Of a stretch of 64,000 nucleotides of DNA, positions 51,304-59,915 are shown in pieces (within the stretch, counting starts at the first letter, position 1; every line of letters begins with the position of its first letter). Made by a program: the position numbers and the translations under genes. Under the pieces are notes generated by a model that saw only the letters and a program-made list of their open reading frames with translations, was not told where the DNA came from and did no database searches. Source of the stretch: an uncultured Flavobacterium sp. (GTDB lineage: Bacteria; Bacteroidota; Bacteroidia; Flavobacteriales; Flavobacteriaceae); assembly GCF_951805225.1 (NCBI RefSeq), contig NZ_OX638201.1, positions 4,030,001-4,094,000 on the forward strand. The letters are read 5' to 3'.

Positions 51304-52500
51304 ATGAAAACTAAACTTTTTGCTTTAGCACTTGCTACAGGATTATTTTTAAATTCTTGCTCAAGTAGTGATGATCCAACTCCTGCACCGACACCTGCAA
51401 CAGGCGAAATCACAGGTCCAATCACTGCAAACAAAACTTATGCTTACGGTAACTACACTTTAAAAGGTATTGTAAAAATCAATGCTGGTGTAACTGTAAC
51501 TTTTGAAGCAGGATCAACAATTACTATCGATAAAGCTACTGGAGACAACGCATTAGTTGTTTTGAAAGACGGAAAATTAATTACAAAAGGTACTGCTGAC
51601 CAACCGGTAGTATTTACAGAAAAATCAAAAGTTCCAGGATCTTGGGGAGGAATCATTATGTATGGTGATGCTCCTGCAAAAGTAGCTGGTGGAGGAACGA
51701 CTTCGACATCTGAAGACGGAAATAATATCTCTTACGGAGGAACAAATGCAACTCACAATGGTGGTTCATTAGTATATACAAGAGTGGAATACGCTGGTTC
51801 AAAATTAGCTGACGGTGCAAAAGAAAACAATGGTTTTACTTTTTACTCAGTAGGTTCAGGAACAACTTTAGATCACTTAGTATCTTACAAAGGTGCTGAT
51901 GACGGATTCGAATTCTTCGGAGGAACTGTAAGTATGACAAACGCTATTTCTTACGGAAACTATGATGATTCATTTGACTGGCAAGATGGATGGCAAGGTC
52001 AAGCAAATACAAACTGGTATGCTTACCAAGTTGATAAAGGAAACTATGGTATGGAAATCGAAGCTTCTAATAATGACAATGCGTTTTTTCCAAAAGTAAT
52101 TAATATCACTCTAAAAAGAGCTGCTGGTACAGTTACAGAAGAACAAAAAGAAATTCAATTGGATGCTATTCAATTTAAAAAAGAAGGAAATGGAGACTAC
52201 AGCAATATCGTAATCGATGGTTATGTTAGTCAAACTGCACCTACAGCATTCAATGGTGGTGTATTACAAATATTAGATAAAGTAACTTACGATCACCAAG
52301 TTGCTGGTGGAAAAATCAAATTAAACAACGTAAAAATTACTAACTCTCCTATTACTTTCATTTCAGGACAGGCTACTTTTACATTATCTGCAGCTAGTTT
52401 TCTTCCTGCAACAAACTGGACAACTAGTACTACTGCTACTGGAGCTACATTAACTCCTGGAGCTTGGGCAACAGTTGATGGTGTAAACTTGATCAAATAA
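51304..52500 (+). CDS. Surface-type lipoprotein with right-handed beta-helix character
   Basis: This 398-residue protein has a signal peptide and lipobox LNSC, then SSSDDPTPAPTPATG, a flexible acidic linker typical of surface-exposed Bacteroidetes lipoproteins. The rest is rich in Gly, Asn and short beta repeats (GSWGGIIMYGDAP, GFTFYSVGSGTTLDHLVSYK), in keeping with a beta-helix. The start at 51304 (MKTKLFALAL) is preferred over an ATG 11 codons earlier, because the signal peptide begins there and the promoter -7 element overlaps the earlier ATG. Its function is unknown. A PhoB-like array precedes it. Confidence 0.85.
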   Translation: MKTKLFALALATGLFLNSCSSSDDPTPAPTPATGEITGPITANKTYAYGNYTLKGIVKINAGVTVTFEAGSTITIDKATGDNALVVLKDGKLITKGTADQPVVFTEKSKVPGSWGGIIMYGDAPAKVAGGGTTSTSEDGNNISYGGTNATHNGGSLVYTRVEYAGSKLADGAKENNGFTFYSVGSGTTLDHLVSYKGADDGFEFFGGTVSMTNAISYGNYDDSFDWQDGWQGQANTNWYAYQVDKGNYGMEIEASNNDNAFFPKVINITLKRAAGTVTEEQKEIQLDAIQFKKEGNGDYSNIVIDGYVSQTAPTAFNGGVLQILDKVTYDHQVAGGKIKLNNVKITNSPITFISGQATFTLSAASFLPATNWTTSTTATGATLTPGAWATVDGVNLIK

Positions 52501-52532
52501 TTTGAAAATCATATTTCAAACATAAATTGTTA

Positions 52533-52567
52533 AAAACATCCTAAATTCTTAGGATGTTTTTTTTTGG
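52533..52567 (+). terminator. Intrinsic terminator after the lipoprotein gene
   Basis: AAACATCCTAA and TTAGGATGTTT form a perfect stem with a short loop, followed by a long T-run. Confidence 0.9.
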
Positions 52568-52617
52568 CGTAATTTTTGTAATTTTTTTTGTATATTTACA
52601 GTAATCAAAAAAATGCG

Positions 52618-52956
52618 ATGGCAAAAAACTACTTTTATATTACATTCTTATTGGCTTTTTTCTTTACTCTAAGTGTTTCGGCACAAGACAGTAAACAATT
52701 ACCAAAACCTCAAGAGTCTACAACCATTGAGGGTCTAAGCTTGTACCCTAATCCAGTGACAAACGGAAAAGTTTATATTTCGTCTAAAAATGATTTAGAA
52801 AAAGAAATCATCATTTTTGATATTTTAGGCAAAAAAGTACTCCAACTACATTTAAGTTCAAAAGAATTAAACGTTGCAGATCTGGTTCCCGGCGTTTATA
52901 TCATCAAAATAAGCGAAGAAAATGCTTCAGCAACACGAAAGCTAATTATTCGATAA
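52618..52956 (+). CDS. Very short T9SS type A sorting-domain protein
   Basis: This 112-residue protein has a signal peptide (MAKNYFYITFLLAFFFTLSV, cut near SAQ) and a linker of about 20 residues. Nearly all the rest is a type A T9SS sorting domain (LSLYPNPVTNGKVYISSKND, IFDILGKKV, PGVYIIKI, TRKLIIR). There is no room for a functional passenger. It may be a decoy, a fragment of a larger cargo gene or a real small surface protein. The start at 52618 is chosen by the signal peptide. Confidence 0.8.
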   Translation: MAKNYFYITFLLAFFFTLSVSAQDSKQLPKPQESTTIEGLSLYPNPVTNGKVYISSKNDLEKEIIIFDILGKKVLQLHLSSKELNVADLVPGVYIIKISEENASATRKLIIR

Positions 52957-52963
52957 AACATAC

Positions 52964-52991
52964 AAAAAAGCTCCTTTTCAGGAGCTTTTTT
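52964..52991 (+). terminator. Intrinsic terminator after the short T9SS gene
   Basis: AAAAAGCTCC (52965-52974) and GGAGCTTTTT (52981-52990) pair perfectly across a 6-nt loop. Confidence 0.88.
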
Positions 52992-53074
52992 AGTTTACGG
53001 TCGCAGTCAAAGTCTTCAATTTCACCATACACCAAAAACTGCGACTGAAAACTGCGACTGAAAACTAAAAACAA

Positions 53075-53082
53075 TATCTTTG
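53075..53082 (+). promoter_or_regulatory. -7 promoter element just before the LuxE-like gene
   Basis: TATCTTTG is an exact TANNTTTG match only 13 bp before the TTG start at 53096, so the mRNA leader would be very short. Confidence 0.55.
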
Positions 53083-53095
53083 CACAAAAAAAGTT

Positions 53096-54076
53096 TTGAT
53101 CACAGCCAACGATATATTTACCATTTCGAGTCATAAACAATTTGAAAAAATAGCACTAAAAGTGTTTCGTTTTCAGCACGAGAACAATCAGGTATATCGT
53201 GATTTTTGCGATTTTTTAAAAGTCAATCCGCAACAGGTAAAATCTCTGGAACAAATTCCGTTTTTACCCATTCAATTTTTCAAAAGTCATAATGTCGTTT
53301 CCAATAATGATCCTGCTCAGGTTACTTTTACCAGCAGCGGAACTACAGGAATGATCACCAGCCGACATTTAGTGACCGATGTTTCCCTATATGAGGAAAG
53401 TTACCGCAATGGTTTTTCGCAATTCTACGGAAACATCGAAGATTACGTCGTTTTAGCTCTTTTGCCGTCTTATCTCGAACGCGATGGATCTTCGCTTATT
53501 TATATGGTCGAAGATCTTATAAAACTATCCAATCAAGCCGAAAGCGGATTTTATCTACACAATCACGACGACTTAATCAAAAAACTAACTGCTCTGGACG
53601 AATCCGGGCAAAATGTGATTTTAATTGGAGTTACTTACGCTTTATTAGACTTGATCGAAAAACATCAATTCCGCCTTAAGAATACCATTATTATGGAAAC
53701 TGGCGGAATGAAAGGAAAGCGTAAAGAAATGATTCGCGAAGAACTGCACGAACAACTTTGCAAAGGTTTTGGCGTTTCTGCAATTCACTCTGAATACGGA
53801 ATGACCGAACTTTTGGCGCAAGCCTATTCTTTAGGTGAAGGAATATTCGAATGTCCTTCATGGATGAATATTTTAGTTCGTGATCCTGAAGATGCTCTCA
53901 CTTACGTGAAAGATGGAAAAACCGGCGGAATCAACGTTATTGATTTAGCCAATATCAACTCGTGCTCTTTTATCGCAACGCAAGATTTAGGCAAAAAATA
54001 TCCCAACAACTCTTTTGAGGTATTGGGACGTTTTGATAATTCTGATATTCGTGGTTGTAATTTAATGGTTCTTTAA
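53096..54076 (+). CDS. LuxE/PaaK-like acyl-protein synthetase family protein
   Basis: This 326-residue protein is related to LuxE (acyl-protein synthetase) and adenylate-forming PaaK-type enzymes. It shows the phosphate-binding FTSSGTTGM near residue 79, the METGGMKGKR stretch, SEYGMTELLAQAY near 235, and a C-terminal LGRFDNSDIRGCNLMVL. It probably activates a carboxylic acid as an adenylate, but the substrate is unknown. The start is a TTG at 53096, because no in-frame ATG occurs before residue 84 and the upstream promoter leaves no room for another. Confidence 0.85.
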   Translation: MITANDIFTISSHKQFEKIALKVFRFQHENNQVYRDFCDFLKVNPQQVKSLEQIPFLPIQFFKSHNVVSNNDPAQVTFTSSGTTGMITSRHLVTDVSLYEESYRNGFSQFYGNIEDYVVLALLPSYLERDGSSLIYMVEDLIKLSNQAESGFYLHNHDDLIKKLTALDESGQNVILIGVTYALLDLIEKHQFRLKNTIIMETGGMKGKRKEMIREELHEQLCKGFGVSAIHSEYGMTELLAQAYSLGEGIFECPSWMNILVRDPEDALTYVKDGKTGGINVIDLANINSCSFIATQDLGKKYPNNSFEVLGRFDNSDIRGCNLMVL

Positions 54077-54156
54077 AAGTTTAACCGTTGATTTGTTTAA
54101 TTGTTCAACCGTAATTTCGATTAAACAATTAACCGATTAAACAGTTGAACAAAAAA

Positions 54157-54501
54157 TTAATTCTCTTCAACTACACCAATATCATCTATTCCATCTTTTT
54201 TATTTAATTCTCTTTCTTTTTCTAGTTTATTTTCGAGAAATTTAAAAGTGCCATAACAAGCTAAACCTCCAATAAGCACAAAAAATATACTCCATCCGGC
54301 ATTTTCAAAATTCTGATTAGCAACAGAATCAAAACCATTAGCAAGACCTAATACAATTCCAACAAGAAATCCAGCTAAAATTGTACCTCCGTAATAAGAG
54401 ATTATTCCAATAAAGAAATATGTCCACTTATTTTTATCGTATTCAAGCGCCAAATTTGTGAATGATTTCCAGATCCAATAAATAAATAAAATTCCAATCA
54501 T
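54157..54501 (-). CDS. Small predicted membrane protein
   Basis: This 114-residue protein has three hydrophobic segments (about 2-18, 27-52, 68-88) and a charged tail (NKLEKERELNKKDGIDD). No family is recognised. It lies alone between AT-rich repeat phrases and is bracketed by a 29-bp near-identical direct repeat at 54001-54029 and 54597-54625, which may reflect an insertion. Confidence 0.6.
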   Translation of the reverse strand: MIGILFIYWIWKSFTNLALEYDKNKWTYFFIGIISYYGGTILAGFLVGIVLGLANGFDSVANQNFENAGWSIFFVLIGGLACYGTFKFLENKLEKERELNKKDGIDDIGVVEEN

Positions 54502-54596
54502 AAGTTTTTAGTTTTTAGGTAATAAACCTACTAAAATAAAATGATTATTTGATTCTCAGCAACATAATTTCATTGCAAAAATAAAAACAAAAAAAA

Positions 54597-54625
54597 TCCC
54601 AACAACTCTTTCGAGATATTGGGAC
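54597..54625. repeat. 29-bp copy of the LuxE-like gene's 3' coding region, acting as terminator after tyrS
   Basis: TCCCAACAACTCTTT... at 54597-54625 matches 54001-54029 with only two mismatches. On the minus strand it folds (TCCCAA/TTGGGA) and is followed by a U-run, so it probably ends tyrS. Confidence 0.75.
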
Positions 54626-54687
54626 ATCTTAATTATTAATTTTCTTGTATTTCGAATAAACGGTTAAACGGTTAACCAATTAAACAA

Positions 54688-55983
54688 TTAAACCGCTCTT
54701 ATTACAAAATAATTTTTCTTTCCGCTTTGTAACAACACAAACTGATTATTGATTAAATCATTTGCCGTTAATACAAAATCCTCTTTGATTTTTTCTCTGT
54801 TTACAGAAATTGAATTTGCAGTTAAAGCGCGTCTTGCTTCACCGTTTGATTTAAAAAAACCAGTTTTTTCATTTAAAACAGTAACAATATCCAATCCGCT
54901 TTCTAAATCTGCTTTTGCAACTTCAGCTTGCGGAACACCGTCAAATACTTCTAAAAAAGTCGCTTCATCCAATTGCTTTAAATCTTCTGAAGTTGAGTTT
55001 CCGAATAAAATATTTGAAGCCTGAATAGCTTTTTCCAACTCTTCTTTACTGTGAACAAAAATGGTAATTTCTTCAGCCAATTTCTTCTGTAAAACTCTTA
55101 AATGTGGAGCCGCTTTGTGTTCTTCGATTAAACCATCAATTGTCTCTTTATCTAAGAAAGTAAAGATTTTGATATACTTTTCAGCATCAACATCAGTTGA
55201 ATTTACCCAAAATTGGTAAAATTTGTAAACTGAAGTTTTATCAGCATCCAACCAAACATTTCCTCCTTCAGATTTCCCAAATTTAGATCCGTCCGCTTTT
55301 GTAATCAAAGGCGTTGTTAAAGCAAACGCTTTAGCATTTTCTCCACCCATTCTGCGAACTAATTCTGTACCTGTGGTAATATTTCCCCATTGATCAGAAC
55401 CTCCCATTTGCAAAAGGCAGTTATTGTTTTTATATAAATGATAAAAATCGTATCCTTGAATTAATTGGTATGTAAATTCAGTAAAAGACATTCCTTCACC
55501 TTCTCCACTTAATCTCTTTTTCACAGAGTCTTTCGCCATCATATAATTCACCGTGATACGTTTTCCAACTTCACGAGCAAAATCAATAAACGAAAACTCC
55601 TTCATCCAGTCATAGTTATTCACCATAACCGGAGCATTTGCTTCGTTTGAATTAAAGTCTAAGAAACGCGACAGAACACTTTTGATTCCGGCAACATTTT
55701 TAGCCAAAGTTTCTTCGTTCAACAAATTTCTCTCATCAGATTTTCCAGATGGATCACCAATCATTCCGGTAGCACCACCAACCAAAGCAATCGCTTTATG
55801 GCCAGTTCTGTTCAAGTGAACCAATAAAATAATCTGAACCATACTACCAATATGAAGAGAATCTGCCGTTGGATCAAAACCAATATACGCCGTAGTCACT
55901 TCTTTAAGCAATTGTTCTTCCGTTCCGGGCATGCTATCATGGTACAACCCGCGCCACTTTAATTCTTCAACTAGATTCTTCAT
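54688..55983 (-). CDS. tyrS: Tyrosyl-tRNA synthetase
   Basis: TyrS charges tRNA-Tyr. The start is the Met at 55983 (MKNLVEELKWRGL), giving 431 residues. The open frame upstream contains no conserved sequence and covers the promoter. The class I HIGH-like motif is HIGS (44-47) in DPTADSLHIGSM. The KMSKS-like loop is KFGKSEGG, and QMGGSDQWGNITTG is the tyrosine-site block. A C-terminal S4-type RNA-binding region (SNGEARRALTANSISVN) follows. Length is normal. A consensus -7 element lies just upstream and a terminator follows. Confidence 0.97.
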   Translation of the reverse strand: MKNLVEELKWRGLYHDSMPGTEEQLLKEVTTAYIGFDPTADSLHIGSMVQIILLVHLNRTGHKAIALVGGATGMIGDPSGKSDERNLLNEETLAKNVAGIKSVLSRFLDFNSNEANAPVMVNNYDWMKEFSFIDFAREVGKRITVNYMMAKDSVKKRLSGEGEGMSFTEFTYQLIQGYDFYHLYKNNNCLLQMGGSDQWGNITTGTELVRRMGGENAKAFALTTPLITKADGSKFGKSEGGNVWLDADKTSVYKFYQFWVNSTDVDAEKYIKIFTFLDKETIDGLIEEHKAAPHLRVLQKKLAEEITIFVHSKEELEKAIQASNILFGNSTSEDLKQLDEATFLEVFDGVPQAEVAKADLESGLDIVTVLNEKTGFFKSNGEARRALTANSISVNREKIKEDFVLTANDLINNQFVLLQSGKKNYFVIRAV

Positions 55984-56000
55984 TTTTAAAATAATTTGTG

Positions 56001-56008
56001 CAAATGTA
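56001..56008 (-). promoter_or_regulatory. -7 promoter element of tyrS
   Basis: TACATTTG on the minus strand is an exact TANNTTTG match 17 bp before the tyrS ATG. TTTG-like -33 candidates lie about 20 bp upstream in the repeat tract. Confidence 0.6.
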
Positions 56009-56215
56009 GTCAATGTCAATATCAAAATCAAAAAGCAATGACAATATCAAGGTCAAAAAGCAATTTCAATGACAATGGCAATATCAATTGCAAAAACAAT
56101 TACAATATCAACACCCAAAAACTTTGTTCCTTTGCTGCCCTGAACCTTTGAACCTTCCAAAAAAAACCTTTGCAACTTTGAACCTCTGTCTCTTTGAACC
56201 TTTAAACCAAAATAG
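56009..56215. repeat. Degenerate short-repeat tracts between tyrS and the epimerase gene
   Basis: About 56010-56115 is built of CAATATCAA/GACAAT-like units (period roughly 6). About 56118-56215 is built of CTTTGAACC-like units. They fill most of the spacer. A TATATTTA element (56214-56221) may start the epimerase transcript. Confidence 0.7.
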
Positions 56216-56227
56216 TATATTTACAAA

Positions 56228-57232
56228 ATGGTATTAGTAACTGGAGGTACAGGTTTAGTAGGCGCACATTTATTACTTCATTTAATTGAAAATGGAGAAA
56301 ACGTTCGGGCTATTTACCGAAATACTAACAATATCCAAAAGGCAAAATCAGTTTTTGAATTATATAAAAAAGAGGAGTTATTCGAAAAAATTCATTGGCT
56401 TGAAGCCGATATTCTTGACGTTCCTTCTCTGGAAATTGCTTTTATTGATATCGAATATGTTTATCATTGTGCCGCTTTAATTTCTTTCGATCCAAAAAAT
56501 GAAGATTCGCTTCGAAAGACCAATATTGAAGGAACAGCCAATATGGTGAATTTTTCTTTGGCTAAAGGAATAAAGAAATTTTGTTTCGTAAGTTCTATCG
56601 CCGCTTTAGGAGATTTGGCTCCACATGAAACTTATATTACCGAAGAAACAGATTGGAATCCGGAGAAACCTCACAGCGATTATGCCATTTCTAAATATGG
56701 TGCCGAAATGGAAGTTTGGCGCGCCGTTCAGGAAGGATTAGATATTATAATTATAAATCCGGGCGTGATTTTAGGACCAATTCCAAAAGACAAAAACGAC
56801 ATTCACGGAAGTGCCGAATTATACTCAAAAGTAGCCAATGGACTTTCTTTTTACACTTTAGGAAATACTGGTTTTGTTACTGTAAATGATGTTGTAAAAA
56901 TAGCTCGAGATTTGATGAAAAGCGACACTAAAAACGAACGTTTTACATTGATTGCTGATAATATCGTTTTCCGAGATATTCTAAATACAATTGCAGAAAC
57001 TCTAAAAGTCAAGAAACCTAGTATTCATGCAAAACCAATTTTAATGAATTTCCTCTGGATTGCAGACGGAATATTTTCGACACTATTTTTCCAAAAAAGA
57101 AGTATTACCAAAGCAACCGCAAAAGCTTCTTATTCAAAGAATTTATATTCGAATGAAAAAATAAAAACCGCCCTTGGAGGAACGGTTTTTTCAGATGTAC
57201 ATCGATACATACAAGAAGTTTCGAAGTTGTAA
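56228..57232 (+). CDS. NAD-dependent epimerase/dehydratase (extended SDR)
   Basis: This 334-residue Rossmann protein has TGGTGLVGAHLL (residues 5-16), the catalytic Tyr152-x-x-x-Lys156 in DYAISKYGAEM, and VSSIAALG before it. It resembles extended SDRs of the dihydroflavonol reductase/hydroxysteroid type. The substrate is unknown. It is monocistronic and stops 1 bp before the convergent DUF4296 gene. Confidence 0.85.
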   Translation: MVLVTGGTGLVGAHLLLHLIENGENVRAIYRNTNNIQKAKSVFELYKKEELFEKIHWLEADILDVPSLEIAFIDIEYVYHCAALISFDPKNEDSLRKTNIEGTANMVNFSLAKGIKKFCFVSSIAALGDLAPHETYITEETDWNPEKPHSDYAISKYGAEMEVWRAVQEGLDIIIINPGVILGPIPKDKNDIHGSAELYSKVANGLSFYTLGNTGFVTVNDVVKIARDLMKSDTKNERFTLIADNIVFRDILNTIAETLKVKKPSIHAKPILMNFLWIADGIFSTLFFQKRSITKATAKASYSKNLYSNEKIKTALGGTVFSDVHRYIQEVSKL

Positions 57233-57233
57233 A

Positions 57234-57722
57234 TTATTTCTTTTTATTCAAATTTATCACTCTTCTAATAGAATCGAGATTTACTTTATTTCCAGACTTT
57301 TCATCAGAAGGCTTAAGAGCTTGTTTCGTATCTTTTTTCACTTCTTCTTTCTTTGCCTTAGCCTCTTTCTTTTCATCAATTTTAACTAAAGAATCTGTCG
57401 CTCTTTGATTCTTTGCTAATCGTTTGCTAATTTCATCAAACATATCTTTATAACGCTCATAATCGGCGGCATAATACATATTGTTTTGAGCAAACTGCAA
57501 ACTATCTACTTTATACTTTTGAAGAATAAACTTAGTCGGATTTGTTTCATTTGAATCTACCGACATCGGATTTTGATATTTAATAGCTTCCAAAAGAGAC
57601 AAATCATACATAATATCAATCATCTTTCCTCTCTCAATAAGTTTTGCAGGTTGTTTGACCAACTCTTTTTTACAACTTACAGAAAGGAACAAAACCAATA
57701 CTATTAGAATACAATTTTTCAT
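57234..57722 (-). CDS. DUF4296 domain lipoprotein
   Basis: This 162-residue protein has a lipobox VSCK (Cys17). A helical DUF4296 domain (about 25-110) has KMIDIMYDLSLLEAIKYQN and FILQKYKVDSLQFAQNNMYY. A Lys/Glu-rich tail follows. DUF4296 is a Bacteroidetes family of unknown function. It is the third gene of a minus-strand operon after the glycosyltransferase and pyrC genes, 9 bp from pyrC. Confidence 0.82.
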   Translation of the reverse strand: MKNCILIVLVLFLSVSCKKELVKQPAKLIERGKMIDIMYDLSLLEAIKYQNPMSVDSNETNPTKFILQKYKVDSLQFAQNNMYYAADYERYKDMFDEISKRLAKNQRATDSLVKIDEKKEAKAKKEEVKKDTKQALKPSDEKSGNKVNLDSIRRVINLNKKK

Positions 57723-57731
57723 TTCAGTTTT

Positions 57732-59072
57732 TTATCTATCAAACAATAATCTTTTTCCCGGACGAATATCTTTTACTTTAAAGTTATTGTAAACCAATTC
57801 TCCATTTACAAAAGTATGCGTAATTCTTGATTTAAAAGTAAAATTTTCAAAAGGAGACCAACCGCATTTTGCAAGAATATTTTCTTGTTTCACACTCCAA
57901 GGCAAACTTGGATTTACAATCACTAAATCAGCAAAATAGCCTTCTTTGATAAAACCTCTTTTTTCAATTTTAAAGATTTTAGCAGGATTGTGGCACATTT
58001 TCTCCACTATTTTTTCTACCGTTATTTTCCCTTGGTGATGCGCTTCAAACATTGCCACAACAGCATGTTGCACAAGCGGACCTCCGGAAGGAGCATTCAG
58101 ATACGATTGCATTTTTTCTTCCTTAGTATGCGGCGCATGATCTGTAGCAATTACATCAATACGACCGTCATTTAAGGCTTTCCAAAGCTCAGCTCTGTCG
58201 TCAGCCGTTTTTACAGCAGGATTCCATTTAATGAAATTTCCTTTAGTTTTATAATCTTCATCAGTAAACCAAAGATGATGAACACAAACCTCAGCAGTAA
58301 TTTTTTTATCTTCTAATGGAATTTTGTTTGTAAATAATTCCATTTCTTTCGCAGTCGAAAGGTGAAAAATATGCAAACGAGCTCCAGTTTTTTTGGCTAA
58401 AGCCACCGCTTTTGAAGAAGAAATATAACAAGCTTCGGCACTACGGATTAAATGGTGCGCCGTTACCGGAACATCATCACCATATTGCTCTTTATAGATT
58501 GCAAGATTATTTTGAATCGTAGTTTCATCTTCACAGTGAACAGCGATTAACATTGGCGTACTTGAAAATATTTTTTCTAAAGTTGCTTCATTATCCACCA
58601 ACATATTTCCGGTCGAAGAACCTAAAAAGATTTTTATTCCGGCAACATTCTTAGGATTTGTTTTTAGAACTTCTTCAAGATTATCATTTGTTGCGCCCAT
58701 CATAAACGAATAATTCGCAAATGATTTTACCGCTGCAATTTGATATTTATCTTCAAGTATTTCCTGAGTAACCGCATTCGGAACCGTATTTGGCTGTTCA
58801 ATAAAAGACGTAATTCCTCCGGCAACAGCTGCACGTGATTCAGATTCGATATCGCCTTTGTGCGTTAATCCTGGTTCTCTAAAATGTACCTGATCATCAA
58901 TTGCGCCCGGCATCAAATAATTTCCTTCGGCATCAATAACAATACAATCGGATGTTTTTAAACTAATGCTATCTGAAATTTCAACGATTAAGTCGTTTTC
59001 AATCAAAACATCACCTTCAAAAATAGATCCTTCGTTTACAATTTTGGCATTCTTTATTAAAATCCTGTTCAT
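57732..59072 (-). CDS. pyrC: Dihydroorotase
   Basis: The 446-residue enzyme of the amidohydrolase superfamily catalyses ring closure to dihydroorotate in pyrimidine synthesis. The N-terminal metal-site motif reads DDQVHFREPG, with Gln61 where the usual first metal His is found, His63 kept and Arg65 kept. The carboxylated Lys is probably K147 in VAGIKIFLGSS, and DHAPHT near residue 315 carries the catalytic Asp. I take the Gln as a lineage feature rather than a loss of function. It lies between the polyprenol-phosphate glycosyltransferase and DUF4296 genes. Confidence 0.92.
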   Translation of the reverse strand: MNRILIKNAKIVNEGSIFEGDVLIENDLIVEISDSISLKTSDCIVIDAEGNYLMPGAIDDQVHFREPGLTHKGDIESESRAAVAGGITSFIEQPNTVPNAVTQEILEDKYQIAAVKSFANYSFMMGATNDNLEEVLKTNPKNVAGIKIFLGSSTGNMLVDNEATLEKIFSSTPMLIAVHCEDETTIQNNLAIYKEQYGDDVPVTAHHLIRSAEACYISSSKAVALAKKTGARLHIFHLSTAKEMELFTNKIPLEDKKITAEVCVHHLWFTDEDYKTKGNFIKWNPAVKTADDRAELWKALNDGRIDVIATDHAPHTKEEKMQSYLNAPSGGPLVQHAVVAMFEAHHQGKITVEKIVEKMCHNPAKIFKIEKRGFIKEGYFADLVIVNPSLPWSVKQENILAKCGWSPFENFTFKSRITHTFVNGELVYNNFKVKDIRPGKRLLFDR

Positions 59073-59082
59073 TACCGTGGTA

Positions 59083-59808
59083 TTATAATGTATTGACTAA
59101 TTTTTTTAATCTAAGTGAAATCACACCGAGAATTGCTTCCTTAATAATAGCATTGCTCATTTTTGAAACTCCTTTGGTTCTATCTGTAAAGATAATTGGA
59201 ACCTCTTTAATTTCAAAACCTCCGCAATAAGTCCTGTACTTCATTTCGATTTGGAAGGCATATCCAACAAATTTAATTTTGTTTAGATTTATTTTTTCTA
59301 ATACTTCTCTTTTATAACAAACAAAACCGGCTGTAGCATCATGAATTTTCATTCCGGTTATAAATTTCACATAAACAGATGCAAAATAAGACATTAAAAC
59401 TCGGCTTAAAGGCCAGTTTACAACGTTTACACCTGTAACATAACGAGATCCAATAGCTAAATCTGCGCCTCCAAAATGACAGGCGTCAAACAATTTTTCA
59501 AGATCATTGGGGTTATGTGAAAAATCAGCATCCATCTCGAAAATAAATTCATATTTACGTTCCAACGCCCATTTAAAACCATGAACATAAGCGGTTCCTA
59601 AACCAGATTTTTTGGCTCTTTGCTCTAAAAATAATCTTTCAGAAAATTCTTCCTGCAACGCAATCACCTTATTAGCAGTGTGATCAGGCGAATTATCATC
59701 AATTATCAAAAGATGAAAAGACTTATGTTGCGATAGTACAGCTCTAACTATACTTTCTATATTTTCAATTTCGTTATAAGTGGGAATTATGACAATACAA
59801 TCATTCAT
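59083..59808 (-). CDS. Polyprenol-phosphate mannosyltransferase-like GT2 glycosyltransferase
   Basis: This 241-residue GT2 family enzyme has IPTYNEIENI near residue 8, LLIIDDNSPDHTANK (DD), and EMDADFSHNP for the DxD nucleotide-sugar site. SRYVTG and a C-terminal DRTKGVSKMS are typical of dolichol-phosphate mannose synthase-type proteins. No transmembrane tail is present. It makes a lipid-linked sugar at the cytoplasmic face. It is the first gene of the operon with pyrC (10-bp gap) and DUF4296. Confidence 0.9.
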   Translation of the reverse strand: MNDCIVIIPTYNEIENIESIVRAVLSQHKSFHLLIIDDNSPDHTANKVIALQEEFSERLFLEQRAKKSGLGTAYVHGFKWALERKYEFIFEMDADFSHNPNDLEKLFDACHFGGADLAIGSRYVTGVNVVNWPLSRVLMSYFASVYVKFITGMKIHDATAGFVCYKREVLEKINLNKIKFVGYAFQIEMKYRTYCGGFEIKEVPIIFTDRTKGVSKMSNAIIKEAILGVISLRLKKLVNTL

Positions 59809-59829
59809 TTTTCTTGGGTAATTTCACCG

Positions 59830-59837
59830 CAAAAGTA
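59830..59837 (-). promoter_or_regulatory. -7 promoter element of the glycosyltransferase-pyrC operon
   Basis: TACTTTTG on the minus strand matches TANNTTTG exactly and lies 21 bp before the start at 59808. Confidence 0.5.
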
Positions 59838-59899
59838 AACTTTTTATAGCATTTGATTCATAATAAATATATAATAAAAGTATTGATACAAAAAATTAC

Positions 59900-59907
59900 T
59901 AATTTTG
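59900..59907 (+). promoter_or_regulatory. -7 promoter element of the DUF4271 gene
   Basis: TAATTTTG is an exact TANNTTTG match only 8 bp before the start at 59916, which suggests a leaderless or nearly leaderless mRNA. Confidence 0.5.
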
Positions 59908-59915
59908 TGATCGTT

